From CAZNDN01 sp964571815 (GTDB lineage Bacteria; Fibrobacterota; Chitinivibrionia; Chitinivibrionales; WJKA01), in NCBI GenBank assembly GCA_964571815.1, contig CAZNDN010000002.1:33470-97469 (forward strand): a stretch of DNA of 64,000 nucleotides, read 5' to 3'. Made by a program: the position numbers and the translations under genes. This document shows, piece after piece, positions 8,525 through 17,799 of this stretch (position 1 is the stretch's first letter; the number at the start of each line of letters is the position of its first letter). Below the pieces are notes generated by a model, which had not been told where the DNA came from, did no database searches, and was given only the letters and a program-made list of their open reading frames with translations.

Positions 8525-8885
8525 GAGCCGATCCTTCCTTCCCTCGACAACCGCTCCGGTCCGGAGCGAATTCGCCGGGATCTTTCAAGTGTTGTTCGAA
8601 AATGCTTCTTGAGTAGTGGTATCACCTCGCACTGCGGCACCTGCCACACAGCCTTCGCGGCCACGCTCCTATTCCGCATTCCAAGGCACGTTCGCGGATC
8701 AAAATACTTTGATTTACGCTCCGGCTGCGCGGTACCTGCCGGTTGAAGATCGCGGGAAAGCGTGAGTGTGCTCGAAGTGCGGCGACGTATCTCCCCCCTG
8801 ACGGAGGTACGCCGGGAGGCTACCCGTCACTCGACACGAACTATTTTCGCATTTTCAGCACGTCTTCAACCATCGGAGTACCATC
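8525..8885. other. Divergent spacer between nikR and the GH3 gene
   Basis: 361 bp without a credible gene. It holds a perfect dyad, ATCAAA-N4-TTTGAT (8698-8713), and otherwise GC-rich sequence. I found neither the classical NikR operator (GTATGA-N16-TCATAC) nor a clear sigma-70 promoter. Confidence 0.5.
8698..8713. promoter_or_regulatory. Inverted repeat ATCAAA-N4-TTTGAT
   Basis: A 16 bp dyad with perfect 6 bp arms lies in the divergent spacer between nikR and the GH3 glycosidase gene. Its size suits a dimeric regulator, but it does not match the known NikR operator and the binding protein is unknown. Confidence 0.3.
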
Positions 8886-11402
8886 GTGAAACGAAGGAAG
8901 CCGACCCGTCGGCATTCGCACCGCCGGCTGCCCTCCTCCGCTTCTCTTGTGAGACGCATGAGTCTGCGTGAAAAGGTTTTCCTTCTTTCGGGCAAAGATG
9001 CCTGGAGTACGATGCCCGTCGCATCCCGCGGGCTTCCTTCGATTGCCATGGCCGACGGTCCCCACGGTGTGCGTCGCGTCAGACCGGACGCCTTCGCCGA
9101 CGTCGGCCCGGGAACCGCCTTCCCTACCGGCACCGCCATGGCGGCAACCTGGAATCTCGAACTGATTCACAAGACCGGCCGTGCCCTGGGAAGAGAGACC
9201 CGCGAACGCGGATTTGATGTGCTCCTGGGCCCGTGCGTCAATATCATTCGTACTCCAGTGGCGGGCCGGACTTTTGAGTCGTTTTCGGAGGACCCCCACC
9301 TGGCGGGGACGATCGGGTCCGCCTGGGTCGACGGACTGCAGTCGGCGGGAATCGGAGCGGCCCTGAAACACTTCGCCTGCAATAACCAGGAACGAAACCG
9401 GGGCTACGTGGACGTTCTGGTTGACGAAAGAGCCCTGCGTGAGATTTACCTTCCCGCTTTTGAACGAATCGTCACTGAAAGCCGTCCGTGGACGGTCATG
9501 TGCGCCTACAATCGGGTGAATGGCATACATATGTGCGCCAACCGGTATCTGCTCAACGATGTGCTCAGGGGTGAGTGGGGTTTCGACGGAGTAGTGATGT
9601 CCGATTGGGGCGCCAATCATCGAAGCGCCGAGTCGCTCCTGGCCGGACTCGATCTGGAAATGCCCGGGCCCCCGCGGTGGTACGGAGAACTCCTTCTGGA
9701 TATGGTTCACAACCTCTACGCGCAAGTGGGCGACGTCGACCGGGCGGCCCGGCGACTGTGTGAGCTTGTTCGCAAGGCCGAGGCCGGGGCCGGCCGAAAG
9801 GCGCGCGTGGACGCCAATCGGCACCGGTCACTGGCGCGTGAGGTGGCCGGCGAAGCGATGGTGCTGCTGAAAAACGACCGCTCGGTACTTCCTCTGGATC
9901 CCTCCCGCCTCACAACGCTTGCCGTACTTGGGCCGGCGGCCGCCGACGTGCAAATTTCGGGAGGAGGCAGCTCACGGGTCGAGCCGGCCTCGTTCGTCAC
10001 GCCGCTGGAAGGGATCACTCGGGCGCTCAACGGCACTGTCGAGATTCTCCATGAAAAGGGATGCGACAATCGAGCCTGGTACGAGCCCGTTGATGTCGCC
10101 CACCTCAAACATCCCACGACGGGGGAACCGGGTCTGAAGGCCGAGTACTTTTCCGATACTTCCTTTCGGCGCCCTCCAACTGCCGTCCGCACCGACTCAT
10201 TCTCAGACCTTTTCTTCGAATGGATACCTTTGCCGGAAGGCATAGACGCCGGCGCCGGCTTCGCCGTCAGGTGGACAGCCACGTTCGTTGCGCCTTTTAC
10301 CGGACCGGCCGTCTTCGGTATCAGCCACACCGGCCGGAGTCGTCTGGTGCTGGACGGTAGGCAGGTGCTTTCCTGCCGCGCGGAAGCCCCCCGGGGCACC
10401 GAACCGCTGTACGCCGAAGCGTCGTACCGCACGAGGCTGCGAAAAGGAAAGACATACCGGCTTGTCTGGGAATTCATCAGACCTGCCGCTCACCCGATCG
10501 GCCACGCACGTCTGCTCTTCGGGCCACCGCTCGACACCTCGCCGGAACCGACTCTCAAACGCGCTCTCTCCGTTGCGCGAAAGGCGGATGCCGTCGTGGT
10601 TGTTGCCGGCTTTCCCGCCGATTTCGAGACCGAGGGAAACGACCATCGTACCAACCTTTCGCTTACGGGCTTTCAAGACCGGCTGATCGAGACGGTAGCG
10701 GACGCCAACAGGAACACGGTCGTGGTACTCAATACCGGCGGACCGATCTCCATGCCCTGGATTGAGCACGTGCCCGCGGTCCTCCAGGCATGGTATGCCG
10801 GCCAGGAAATGGGCGCGGCCCTTGCCGACATTCTTTTCGGAACGACTAACCCCTCCGGGAAACTGCCCATGAGCTTCCCGGCGCGAATCGAAGACACGAC
10901 GGCGTATACGAACTACCCCGGTACACGCCACCAGGTTCGATACGGTGAAGGGATCTTCGTGGGGTACCGGGGGTATGATATGCGTCGGACGGAGGTGTTG
11001 TTTCCGTTCGGCCACGGGCTTTCCTACACGCATTTTACCTACCGGAACGTGTCGGCAAAGGTAACATCGGCTTCCGGCAAGAGCAACAGCCGAAAGCGTC
11101 AGGTGACACTGACGGTGACTGTGAGCAACGCCGGGACATGCGGGGGAGCCGAAGTGGTTCAGGTCTATGTCCGTGACTGCCGTTGTTCGGTAGCGCGGCC
11201 CGTGAAAGAGCTGAAGGCTTTCCGGAAACTGACACTGGAAGCCGGACAGTCCGCGGAGCTGAGCTTTGAACTCGGCGGGCGAGACTTCATGTTCTTCGAC
11301 CCCCACCGGCGTCAATGGACGTTTGAGCCGGGAGCATTCGAACTGCTTGTGGGAAGCTCGTCACGGGATATCAGAAAGATTACCGGAGTGGAACTTATGT
11401 AA
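8886..11402 (+). CDS. GH3 family glycosidase with PA14 insert (beta-glucosidase-like)
   Basis: An 838-residue glycoside hydrolase family 3 enzyme. Order: N-terminal barrel with the nucleophile in the GFDGVVMSDWGA segment (Asp near residue 239), the second alpha/beta domain interrupted by a PA14 domain at about residues 416-545, and a C-terminal fibronectin-III-like domain from about residue 700. It should remove glucose, xylose or a similar sugar from the non-reducing end of beta-linked oligosaccharides. The GTG start at 8886 has a CGGAG site. An internal ATG at residue 25 lacks one. No signal peptide is visible, so the enzyme is probably cytoplasmic. Confidence 0.92.
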   Translation: MKRRKPTRRHSHRRLPSSASLVRRMSLREKVFLLSGKDAWSTMPVASRGLPSIAMADGPHGVRRVRPDAFADVGPGTAFPTGTAMAATWNLELIHKTGRALGRETRERGFDVLLGPCVNIIRTPVAGRTFESFSEDPHLAGTIGSAWVDGLQSAGIGAALKHFACNNQERNRGYVDVLVDERALREIYLPAFERIVTESRPWTVMCAYNRVNGIHMCANRYLLNDVLRGEWGFDGVVMSDWGANHRSAESLLAGLDLEMPGPPRWYGELLLDMVHNLYAQVGDVDRAARRLCELVRKAEAGAGRKARVDANRHRSLAREVAGEAMVLLKNDRSVLPLDPSRLTTLAVLGPAAADVQISGGGSSRVEPASFVTPLEGITRALNGTVEILHEKGCDNRAWYEPVDVAHLKHPTTGEPGLKAEYFSDTSFRRPPTAVRTDSFSDLFFEWIPLPEGIDAGAGFAVRWTATFVAPFTGPAVFGISHTGRSRLVLDGRQVLSCRAEAPRGTEPLYAEASYRTRLRKGKTYRLVWEFIRPAAHPIGHARLLFGPPLDTSPEPTLKRALSVARKADAVVVVAGFPADFETEGNDHRTNLSLTGFQDRLIETVADANRNTVVVLNTGGPISMPWIEHVPAVLQAWYAGQEMGAALADILFGTTNPSGKLPMSFPARIEDTTAYTNYPGTRHQVRYGEGIFVGYRGYDMRRTEVLFPFGHGLSYTHFTYRNVSAKVTSASGKSNSRKRQVTLTVTVSNAGTCGGAEVVQVYVRDCRCSVARPVKELKAFRKLTLEAGQSAELSFELGGRDFMFFDPHRRQWTFEPGAFELLVGSSSRDIRKITGVELM

Positions 11403-11436
11403 CACCGGGAGGGGTCGGCGCGAAGCGCCTCCGGTG
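11403..11436. terminator. Nested hairpin between convergent genes
   Basis: The outer arms CACCGG (11403-11408) and CCGGTG (11431-11436) enclose a second perfect stem, GGCGC-GAA-GCGCC (11417-11429). It lies immediately after the GH3 stop codon and before the convergent lipoprotein stop. The structure can form on either strand and probably ends both transcripts, although no T-tract follows. Confidence 0.5.
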
Positions 11437-11439
11437 CTC

Positions 11440-11835
11440 TCAGGGTATATCGACTCCCGCGGATTCCAGGACGGCCTTGTTTCGAGGGTGGCCCGCATGA
11501 ACCAGAATCCACCGGTACTCTTCGTACCCTCCGGACAGTCCGGCACGCACGCAGATTTCATCCTGGGCCTGCATGAATTCTTCCTGGTACTTCAATCGCG
11601 CAGCCGCATCTTCGGTCTTGAATGAGTCCTGATAAAGATACGCAAGGGAATCCAGGAGCGGATTGCAGGCAATCCATCCGCGCATCTGGGCTACCGACAC
11701 GCTGGAATCGGCGGGTGCCACGAACTCAACCTTCTTCTCGTCACCGGCAGAGTCGGATTTTTCCGCTTCCTTGCCCTTACCACACTGAAGGAGAAGGGCG
11801 CTACTCAGCAGCACGAACGCAATAGTTTTTCGCAC
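11440..11835 (-). CDS. Small lipoprotein of unknown function
   Basis: 131 residues from a GTG at 11835 that is preceded by GGAGCAAGAAAC. The frame is open further upstream to 11907, but that extension would bury the signal peptide. A charged N-terminus, a hydrophobic stretch and the lipobox LLLQC (Cys 17) make it a lipoprotein. The mature part is charged at first and then has a helical region with conserved-looking Trp, Tyr and Cys residues. No family was recognised. It converges on the GH3 gene and diverges from rsmA. Confidence 0.65.
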   Translation of the reverse strand: MRKTIAFVLLSSALLLQCGKGKEAEKSDSAGDEKKVEFVAPADSSVSVAQMRGWIACNPLLDSLAYLYQDSFKTEDAAARLKYQEEFMQAQDEICVRAGLSGGYEEYRWILVHAGHPRNKAVLESAGVDIP

Positions 11836-11960
11836 GTTTCTTGCTCCATTTTCAAGGCCAACACATACCGTTGTTCGATATCCGGAGATTTCCCGGCCCT
11901 CCTCCATGCGCCCCCCCCGAACGAGTGTCGGGTAGATCGGTTTCGGCAGGGCACGACTTA

Positions 11961-11989
11961 AAAGTAAATTGTATATAGAGGAATGTCAA
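11961..11989 (-). promoter_or_regulatory. Sigma-70-type promoter for the small lipoprotein gene
   Basis: On the minus strand, TTGACA (11989-11984), a 17 bp spacer and TACTTT (11966-11961) face the lipoprotein gene, leaving a leader of about 120 nt. The -35 element is perfect and the -10 is weaker. Confidence 0.45.
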
Positions 11990-12053
11990 TGTGCAAACGT
12001 GATTTCAGCTCACCGCATCCGAATTTCGGAAGGCTTACCGGCACATACCCATC

Positions 12054-12839
12054 ATGACCGCGGCAAGGCCAAAACTGGGGCAACATTTCCTCACTGCGCC
12101 GTCGTACGCAAAAAGGATCGCCGAGTCGATTCCGGCGGGCCCGGGGGAGAGAGTTCTGGAAATCGGGGCCGGAACCGGAGCGCTCAGCATATATATTCAA
12201 TCACGTTTTCCGGATTTCCACCTCGTCGAGCTGGACCGCAATCTTATCACACGGCTTCGGAAAAAGCTGGGGAAGGGATCGTGGACGCTGCACGCGGCCG
12301 ATGTACTGAAATTGGATTTCTCGGAGATCGGCTTTCCCCTCCACGTGGCAGGCAACCTCCCCTACGGCCTGACCGGAGCGATCGTACGAAAGACCCTGAT
12401 GTACGGCAGCGCAATCGCTTCATGCACGTTTATGGTACAACGGGAAGTTGCGCAGAGGATCACAGGCGGATTCGGCACCCGGAGCTGTGGGTTCCTTACC
12501 GTTTTCTGCAACTACTTCGGCGTACCTCGAATCCTTTTCCACGTCCCCCCTGGAGCGTTTTTCCCCCCGCCCAAAGTACGTTCTTCGGTGTTCCGGATCG
12601 TCATCCAACCGGAGTTCGCGGCCAGGCTTCCACGGGCTCAGTGGGAAGATTTCTTCGGTTTCGTCAGCACGGGGTTCATGCAACGAAGGAAGAAACTCGT
12701 GAAAGCGCTTGGAGGAAGAGTCGATACGAAACGATGTGTTGAGGCATTACAGGTGGCGGGGCTCGATGAATCGGTGCGGGCCGAACGGCTCACAACGGAG
12801 CAATGGGTTGAGATTTACAGGATGGTGCACGGTGCATAA
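12054..12839 (+). CDS. rsmA: 16S rRNA (adenine1518/1519-N6)-dimethyltransferase RsmA
   Basis: A 261-residue enzyme that dimethylates the two adjacent adenines of the 3'-terminal hairpin of 16S rRNA with S-adenosylmethionine. The GQHFLT segment at residues 9-14, SAM motif I (EIGAGTGALS) and the catalytic motif IV NLPY are present, and the length is normal. The C-terminal helical domain that positions the rRNA is also intact. The ATG follows a potential leader with a TATATA box at 11972-11977. Its last codons overlap the GTG start proposed for the next gene, so the two are co-translated. Confidence 0.95.
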   Translation: MTAARPKLGQHFLTAPSYAKRIAESIPAGPGERVLEIGAGTGALSIYIQSRFPDFHLVELDRNLITRLRKKLGKGSWTLHAADVLKLDFSEIGFPLHVAGNLPYGLTGAIVRKTLMYGSAIASCTFMVQREVAQRITGGFGTRSCGFLTVFCNYFGVPRILFHVPPGAFFPPPKVRSSVFRIVIQPEFAARLPRAQWEDFFGFVSTGFMQRRKKLVKALGGRVDTKRCVEALQVAGLDESVRAERLTTEQWVEIYRMVHGA

Positions 12840-14865
12840 GGCGTTCGTGGTAGCCGGCTGGGTCGCCGTTTCGTTGCCGGCCCAGGTCAACATCTGGCCC
12901 GCCGCGCTTCAGAAGCCTCCCGCCCGCCTCCCGCCCGATTCCTCAGGCCTGCTGCTCACGGGCGACCAACGCTTCTACAGGACAACTCTTGACAGTCGCG
13001 ACAGCCTCACCGTGCATCTTGACGATTCCCTGAACCGGCTGCACCAGAAGGCCTCCTACAGACTGTCCCGCGACGCCCTGATCGGAATCGACAATCATTT
13101 CGTCGACCTCTCGGGATCGTATCAACGTGTGGGCGGGGGTACGAGGCTGTTTGATCCCGGTTTCAAATGGGCGCCCCTCCTGGTAGTGGACAACCAGGGA
13201 AACTCCCGCTCTCTTGAAACGTTGGTAGATGCCGGGCCGACGCTGGCCGTGCACCCCCGGGGTGTCCCCGTGGAGTTGCAGGGGGGGATTTCGGGTCGTC
13301 TGTGGGACCCCGACCTGAAGCGCCGCGAGCGGCACAGTCACGTCGGCGGCTTCGCCGGTGTGTCGATGCAGGGGGAACGAGGCCTCGGGGATTTGCCGGT
13401 GTATCTGAGGTCACGTGCCTTCACCCGCCGTATCGACACCTCCAATGTCGGTTCCCTCTCCGGCTCCGTTCTGGCCGGTTACGATATCTCCACCGGAGAC
13501 AGCCTTCTGGTGTACGTCTCCGATTCGCTGCTCGACGGCAGGAGTGCTTTTCAAGGCGACAGCAGGCAGGGGGGACGCTATCTGAATGTCCCGCGTAGAA
13601 TGGTCAACTCCCTGCACGTGCTTGCCGCATTGAAAGGTGCTCGACGGCTCGGTTTTACACCGGCCGCGACCTACTCGTTCTCACGCCGGACTCTCAGATA
13701 CCTCAGAGACGGCAGTCACCTGAGCGACAGAAGAAACACGGAGAACGCGGCGAATCTGTACCTGCTCAGCGACACCACCCGGACGGTGTCGCTTCGAAGC
13801 GGCATTCGCTTCGGATTCGAACGTGACGATCGTCTGTACACGATGTCGGTCGACGATGTGCTCAGGGAAGACAAGAGCAACGCCGACACACTCCGGGTCA
13901 ACCAGAAAGACTATCAGGGATACAAAGTGCGCACCGACAACCGGTTGGAGCTTCGACTTCCCGGAGGAACGGCCGCGGCATATTCTCTGTTGTTGTCCCG
14001 GTATTCGCGACGGTATCCCTTTGTCTATTTTGCCGACGAGGAATACCGGGATTCCGTTACGAGTACCGATGATGACCACTGGCTTGAGCAGCAGCACCGG
14101 CTCGACCTGACCCTTGTTGATCGGGGGGCGTGGGAGTTGGGAGCCGAAGCCGAGATCACACGGAACCATCTGATCAATCTCGATGCCGCCCGGAGCATCA
14201 ATAACGCCGTCAGCAGGTTCTACCGGCTCGGAATCTCCACATCATGCTCTCTGTCGACCGAATTTCGCGTCCGGCACAGTCTGCGCGGTGATGTTGCGCG
14301 AACGGAGTATGATTTCAAGGAGAAGAATCACTACAACTTTCCACCTTACTCACGTACGTTCAGTTCAAAACTCGATCTGGAGTTCGTCCCCCGGGGCCCG
14401 TTGCGCTTGAGAAGTGTGTGGACGGAGACGTATCTTGATGATGGATATCGGTTCTCGTCGGCGTACATCGATCCGGCGCTGACCAACGACTCCAGCCTCA
14501 TTACCCGCGGCTCCTTCTATGCGATTGAACGCGAGTCCCGGATACACGAGCTGCGACTGGAATCGTTCGTGACGCTTCCACGAAATGTCGAGTTCGGCAT
14601 GGGAGGATACCTTCAAAACAGCCGTCACCTGCAGTGGGACGGAAGTGAAAGTGGATTTGTACGGCGCGACCGGGACACGGAGTACCGACTCATTCCATTC
14701 GTAGAGCTGACATTCCTCGGCCGAACCGGTATTCTCCTGACGGCGCGAGCCGCGCGCAGCTATACCGGAAGCGCCGTGTGGTTCCGGCAGTGGCACAGGG
14801 GCGTAGCGCCGGCCGAGGCTTTCTGGGATCTCAAGCTGACGGCACGGGCCGGAATCCCCCTGTAG
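12832..14865 (+). CDS. Large beta-rich secreted or outer-membrane protein, unknown function
   Basis: 677 residues from the GTG at 12832, which has AGGA nine bases upstream and is followed directly by a signal-peptide-like stretch (HKAFVVAGWVAVSLPAQ). The frame extends upstream inside rsmA, but that part is out-of-frame overlap and not a plausible N-terminus. From residue 250 onward, alternating aromatic and polar strands with many Arg, Tyr and Asp residues recur every 20-30 residues, as in outer-membrane beta-barrels. No named family was recognised. The overlap with rsmA and the two downstream lipoprotein genes suggest one transcription unit. Confidence 0.65.
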   Translation: MHKAFVVAGWVAVSLPAQVNIWPAALQKPPARLPPDSSGLLLTGDQRFYRTTLDSRDSLTVHLDDSLNRLHQKASYRLSRDALIGIDNHFVDLSGSYQRVGGGTRLFDPGFKWAPLLVVDNQGNSRSLETLVDAGPTLAVHPRGVPVELQGGISGRLWDPDLKRRERHSHVGGFAGVSMQGERGLGDLPVYLRSRAFTRRIDTSNVGSLSGSVLAGYDISTGDSLLVYVSDSLLDGRSAFQGDSRQGGRYLNVPRRMVNSLHVLAALKGARRLGFTPAATYSFSRRTLRYLRDGSHLSDRRNTENAANLYLLSDTTRTVSLRSGIRFGFERDDRLYTMSVDDVLREDKSNADTLRVNQKDYQGYKVRTDNRLELRLPGGTAAAYSLLLSRYSRRYPFVYFADEEYRDSVTSTDDDHWLEQQHRLDLTLVDRGAWELGAEAEITRNHLINLDAARSINNAVSRFYRLGISTSCSLSTEFRVRHSLRGDVARTEYDFKEKNHYNFPPYSRTFSSKLDLEFVPRGPLRLRSVWTETYLDDGYRFSSAYIDPALTNDSSLITRGSFYAIERESRIHELRLESFVTLPRNVEFGMGGYLQNSRHLQWDGSESGFVRRDRDTEYRLIPFVELTFLGRTGILLTARAARSYTGSAVWFRQWHRGVAPAEAFWDLKLTARAGIPL

Positions 14866-14896
14866 CGGAAAAGGCGTCGGCCGGAAGGGAATTACT

Positions 14897-15475
14897 GTGA
14901 AAATCCGTCGGTATTGGATACCAATTATGCTGCTGGGGAGCTTCTCCTGCGGCGTGTTCGTTCCTCGAGACAAAGCCGAGCCCCCCTCGGCCCCGGTGCA
15001 GGAAAACCCCTTCGACTTTGCTTCCATCTTCCGCCGGGAGCAGATCGGAGACAACGTGAGCAACCTCACTTATGAGGACTACTTCCATGATGATTTTGTC
15101 TACGAGGACAATTCCGCAAACACCTATTCGGGGGAGGAAATCGTTGACCGGCTCGACCTCATTGTGTCCCGCTTCCCTTCGGAACAGTACCGGGTTGCGG
15201 TAAAGTGGGCATACTATTCAAACGTGGAGGAACCGACGGTCTTCAATGTGTCGGATACCATAACGTTGTACAGAAAGTATTACGTGGTGGTCGATTCCAT
15301 CGGAGAAGACACCACGACCCTTCTCGGAGACACCGGCACGTGTCAACTGCGTGTAATCCACTCGCGTAAGGTCAATGCGTGGACCCTGTATCGTTGGAAG
15401 GACGGCGCCGATATCGGCTTCTTTCATCCCCTGTTTGACGATTCCCGGCGCCGCGACTCGGGGGATGAGAAGTGA
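14897..15475 (+). CDS. Lipoprotein of unknown function
   Basis: 192 residues beginning at a GTG after GGAAGGGAATTACT. The signal peptide ends in a lipobox GSFSC (Cys 18). The mature domain has the look of an SnoaL/NTF2-like alpha+beta fold (LTYEDYFHDDFVYED, then DRLDLIVSRF and late WTLYRWKDG), but this is only a resemblance. The next gene starts inside its stop codon (GTGA at 15472-15475) and encodes a similar-sized lipoprotein with the same closing Trp-x-x-x-x-W/F pattern. The two are therefore probably diverged paralogues acting together. Confidence 0.65.
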   Translation: MKIRRYWIPIMLLGSFSCGVFVPRDKAEPPSAPVQENPFDFASIFRREQIGDNVSNLTYEDYFHDDFVYEDNSANTYSGEEIVDRLDLIVSRFPSEQYRVAVKWAYYSNVEEPTVFNVSDTITLYRKYYVVVDSIGEDTTTLLGDTGTCQLRVIHSRKVNAWTLYRWKDGADIGFFHPLFDDSRRRDSGDEK

Positions 15476-16188
15476 GAAGAAGAAAGACCGAAAGAATCGT
15501 CCGGGGGCTCAAGCGTAAGCTCTGCGTGACGGCGGTCCTTGGACTCGCGGTATCGTGCGAAAACCCGTTCTTTCCGCCGACGGCCGATCCGGTGGGGAAC
15601 AAGGGGCTGAAACGCTCTACCCCCCGGGGCGTGGTTGAACAGTTGATTCGGGCGTACGAGACGATGCAGTTTGAACTGTTCAAAGATGTTTTTGCTCCCG
15701 ATTCGGTCGACAGGGAATTCCGGTTTTACGTTGCACCCGGTTTCGCTCTCGAAAAGCTGGGCAGAGGAGAGAAGCTGTCCAGCGAAGATATCAGGCAAGA
15801 CGAACTCGCCTTTGTAGATCCGGGCACCTATCACTACTGGAACCTCGACGGAGAGCTGGCTCGGCACGAACGCCTTTTTTCCCGGGTATCGGACATTCGA
15901 TTCACCGCGCGCCCCGTTGACGACAGTATTGTTTATACCGTATCCACAACCGTTGAGACTCTGGGCACCGGTATCGGCTCCGGAGACACCACCTATTACA
16001 TCTGGGAGAAACGCGACACAACCCGCGTTGAGATCCTCGTGGAAGAGAGTCGGATGAGTATCGACCATACCAGTTGGAGCCGCCCCATGGAATTCGAGCT
16101 CGGCCCCCAGGTATTCTGCTTGAGCCGCGACCCGAACGAGCCGGAATTGTGGGTTGTTCATCGATGGTTCGACTTGGGTGGGGAGTGA
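15472..16188 (+). CDS. Lipoprotein of unknown function (paralogue of upstream gene)
   Basis: 238 residues from a GTG overlapping the upstream stop by four bases. A basic N-terminus (RRRKTERIVRGLKRK), hydrophobic core and lipobox GLAVSC place the Cys at about residue 29. The mature part starts with a helix (TPRGVVEQLIRAYETMQFELFKDVFAPDS) typical of NTF2-like lipoproteins and ends with WVVHRWFDLG, echoing the WTLYRWKDG of the neighbour. Function unknown. It converges on the flippase gene 48 bp away. Confidence 0.65.
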   Translation: MRRRKTERIVRGLKRKLCVTAVLGLAVSCENPFFPPTADPVGNKGLKRSTPRGVVEQLIRAYETMQFELFKDVFAPDSVDREFRFYVAPGFALEKLGRGEKLSSEDIRQDELAFVDPGTYHYWNLDGELARHERLFSRVSDIRFTARPVDDSIVYTVSTTVETLGTGIGSGDTTYYIWEKRDTTRVEILVEESRMSIDHTSWSRPMEFELGPQVFCLSRDPNEPELWVVHRWFDLGGE

Positions 16189-16236
16189 AAGACCGGCGAA
16201 GGCGGCCGACGAGCGCTCTCGCGGCGCGGGAACCTC

Positions 16237-17796
16237 TCAGACGCCGGATCTCTGTTTGAACTCACCGACAAACGATATGACGGCCCGGGCCGGCTTGCGC
16301 AGTTTTCGCGGAAGTGTCCGCGCAACAAACCGCATCAGCGTGTAATCTTCGTCCTCCAACGTTCCTAATACAAATGCCGACAGGAGGTAGGTCACGGCGC
16401 CGGCCGATCCCGAGAGCAGGAAGCCCGCCGGACCATGAAGCTGGGAGAGAATGGAGAGTATGACCGAGGCCATGATGATGGTAGCCAGGACAATCTTTGA
16501 AAGCGAGACAATCGGATACTTCAGTTTCATGGTTTTGCACGTATAGAAAAGCCCTCCCACCGAACCGAGTACCGTCGTAACGGCGTAGCAGGATGCCGCG
16601 CCTACCGCACCGAAAGGTTTGATGAAAATGAGGTCGAGAACAATGTTGACGATTGCCAGAACAGCGCCGTATTTGTAGATAAATCCCTGGTGCTCGTAGC
16701 CATAGAGGATAGCGGAGGCGGGATTGGAGAGGCTTGTCAAAATAGCGGCCAGGAACATGATTTGAAGCACGCGCTGGGCGCCCACGTAGTCGTGACCGTA
16801 GAGAAAGTGCACGATCTCATAGGAAAGAATAGCGCCGGCAACCCCTACCGGAAATGATATGAATGCCAGGTAGCGAGTCGAAACGAAAAAGACCCGTTTC
16901 ATCTTGTCGCGATCGCCGGACCCGAAGTAGTGCGACATCGCGGGGAAGAGTACGCGCCAGAATGTAGTGGGAAGCACCGACATGATTCGCTGTGCAATAT
17001 TGACACCGAGATTGTAGTATGCCACCTCGGTTGAAGGACAGAAGCGGCCGAGGAAGAAATTCTCGCTCTTGTCCCAGACGACTTTGTCGCAGATGAGAAT
17101 GGCCATCACGCCGGCATTGTACTTGTGTATGCGCCGACGCAGAGACTCTCCCGCCGGCCTCCGTTCACCGGAGAAGAACCCTTCTCGTCGAAGGACTCCG
17201 TAGTAGAACAGTGCATTGGCGAAGGAAAACACCAGCATCACCACGAGGATCCCGTCAATACCCCATCCGCGGAGAAGGACTACCACTTTTGCCAGAAACG
17301 AGAGAGGTGAGAGGGTGAGACTCGCGATCGTGAAATACTCGAACTTCTGAATACCCTCGATGGCCGCCGAAAAAATGGCCGTTACGACACCGGGCAGCAA
17401 ACCCAGGAAAGCCAGGAGAAAGTAGAAAGACTCTTGCGGCGAGAAGAAGAAGTCGGCAATGCCGGTCCGAAAGAAAACAAGAATGACGGTCACCACCGCG
17501 GTGAGGACGAATTCAATCTTGAGAACAAACAGTACGATCGGCGTTAACTCGTCGACCTCACCCTTGCCTTTGTGTTCGGCGACGAATTTGGTCACCGCGT
17601 GTATCAGCCCCATTCCCAGCGCCCACGAGAAGGTCCCGGTGAACCAGAGAATGAGCGTGAATACTCCGTAGTTGGAGGGGCCGAGTTGACGAGCGACCCA
17701 TACCGAAATCACCCACGTCATGATCAGCATGAACATGGTATTGAACAGATTCAACAGCGAGTTCTTGATCAGTTTTCTGCCATGGACTATTTGCAT
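16237..17796 (-). CDS. Polysaccharide flippase, MOP/Wzx-like
   Basis: A 519-residue integral membrane protein with about 12-14 hydrophobic helices spread along the whole length. Its N-terminus (RKLIKNSLLNLFNTMF, then an ARQLGPSNYGVFTLI segment) is typical of oligosaccharide flippases of the MOP superfamily. It should translocate lipid-linked sugar repeats across the inner membrane. It is last in an operon with two GT4 glycosyltransferases whose genes end 3 bp upstream of its start. UDP-glucuronate for such a glycan could come from the UGDH gene near 43 kb (inference). Confidence 0.88.
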   Translation of the reverse strand: MQIVHGRKLIKNSLLNLFNTMFMLIMTWVISVWVARQLGPSNYGVFTLILWFTGTFSWALGMGLIHAVTKFVAEHKGKGEVDELTPIVLFVLKIEFVLTAVVTVILVFFRTGIADFFFSPQESFYFLLAFLGLLPGVVTAIFSAAIEGIQKFEYFTIASLTLSPLSFLAKVVVLLRGWGIDGILVVMLVFSFANALFYYGVLRREGFFSGERRPAGESLRRRIHKYNAGVMAILICDKVVWDKSENFFLGRFCPSTEVAYYNLGVNIAQRIMSVLPTTFWRVLFPAMSHYFGSGDRDKMKRVFFVSTRYLAFISFPVGVAGAILSYEIVHFLYGHDYVGAQRVLQIMFLAAILTSLSNPASAILYGYEHQGFIYKYGAVLAIVNIVLDLIFIKPFGAVGAASCYAVTTVLGSVGGLFYTCKTMKLKYPIVSLSKIVLATIIMASVILSILSQLHGPAGFLLSGSAGAVTYLLSAFVLGTLEDEDYTLMRFVARTLPRKLRKPARAVISFVGEFKQRSGV

Positions 17797-17799
17797 CGC

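Noticed and set aside
8525..8885. Search for the canonical NikR operator GTATGA-N16-TCATAC
   Set aside because: No match was found in the nikR upstream region.
12709..12831. N-terminal extension of the large outer-membrane-like protein inside rsmA
   Set aside because: The extension lies over the conserved RsmA C-terminus in another frame. The GTG at 12832 has a ribosome site and a signal peptide directly after it.
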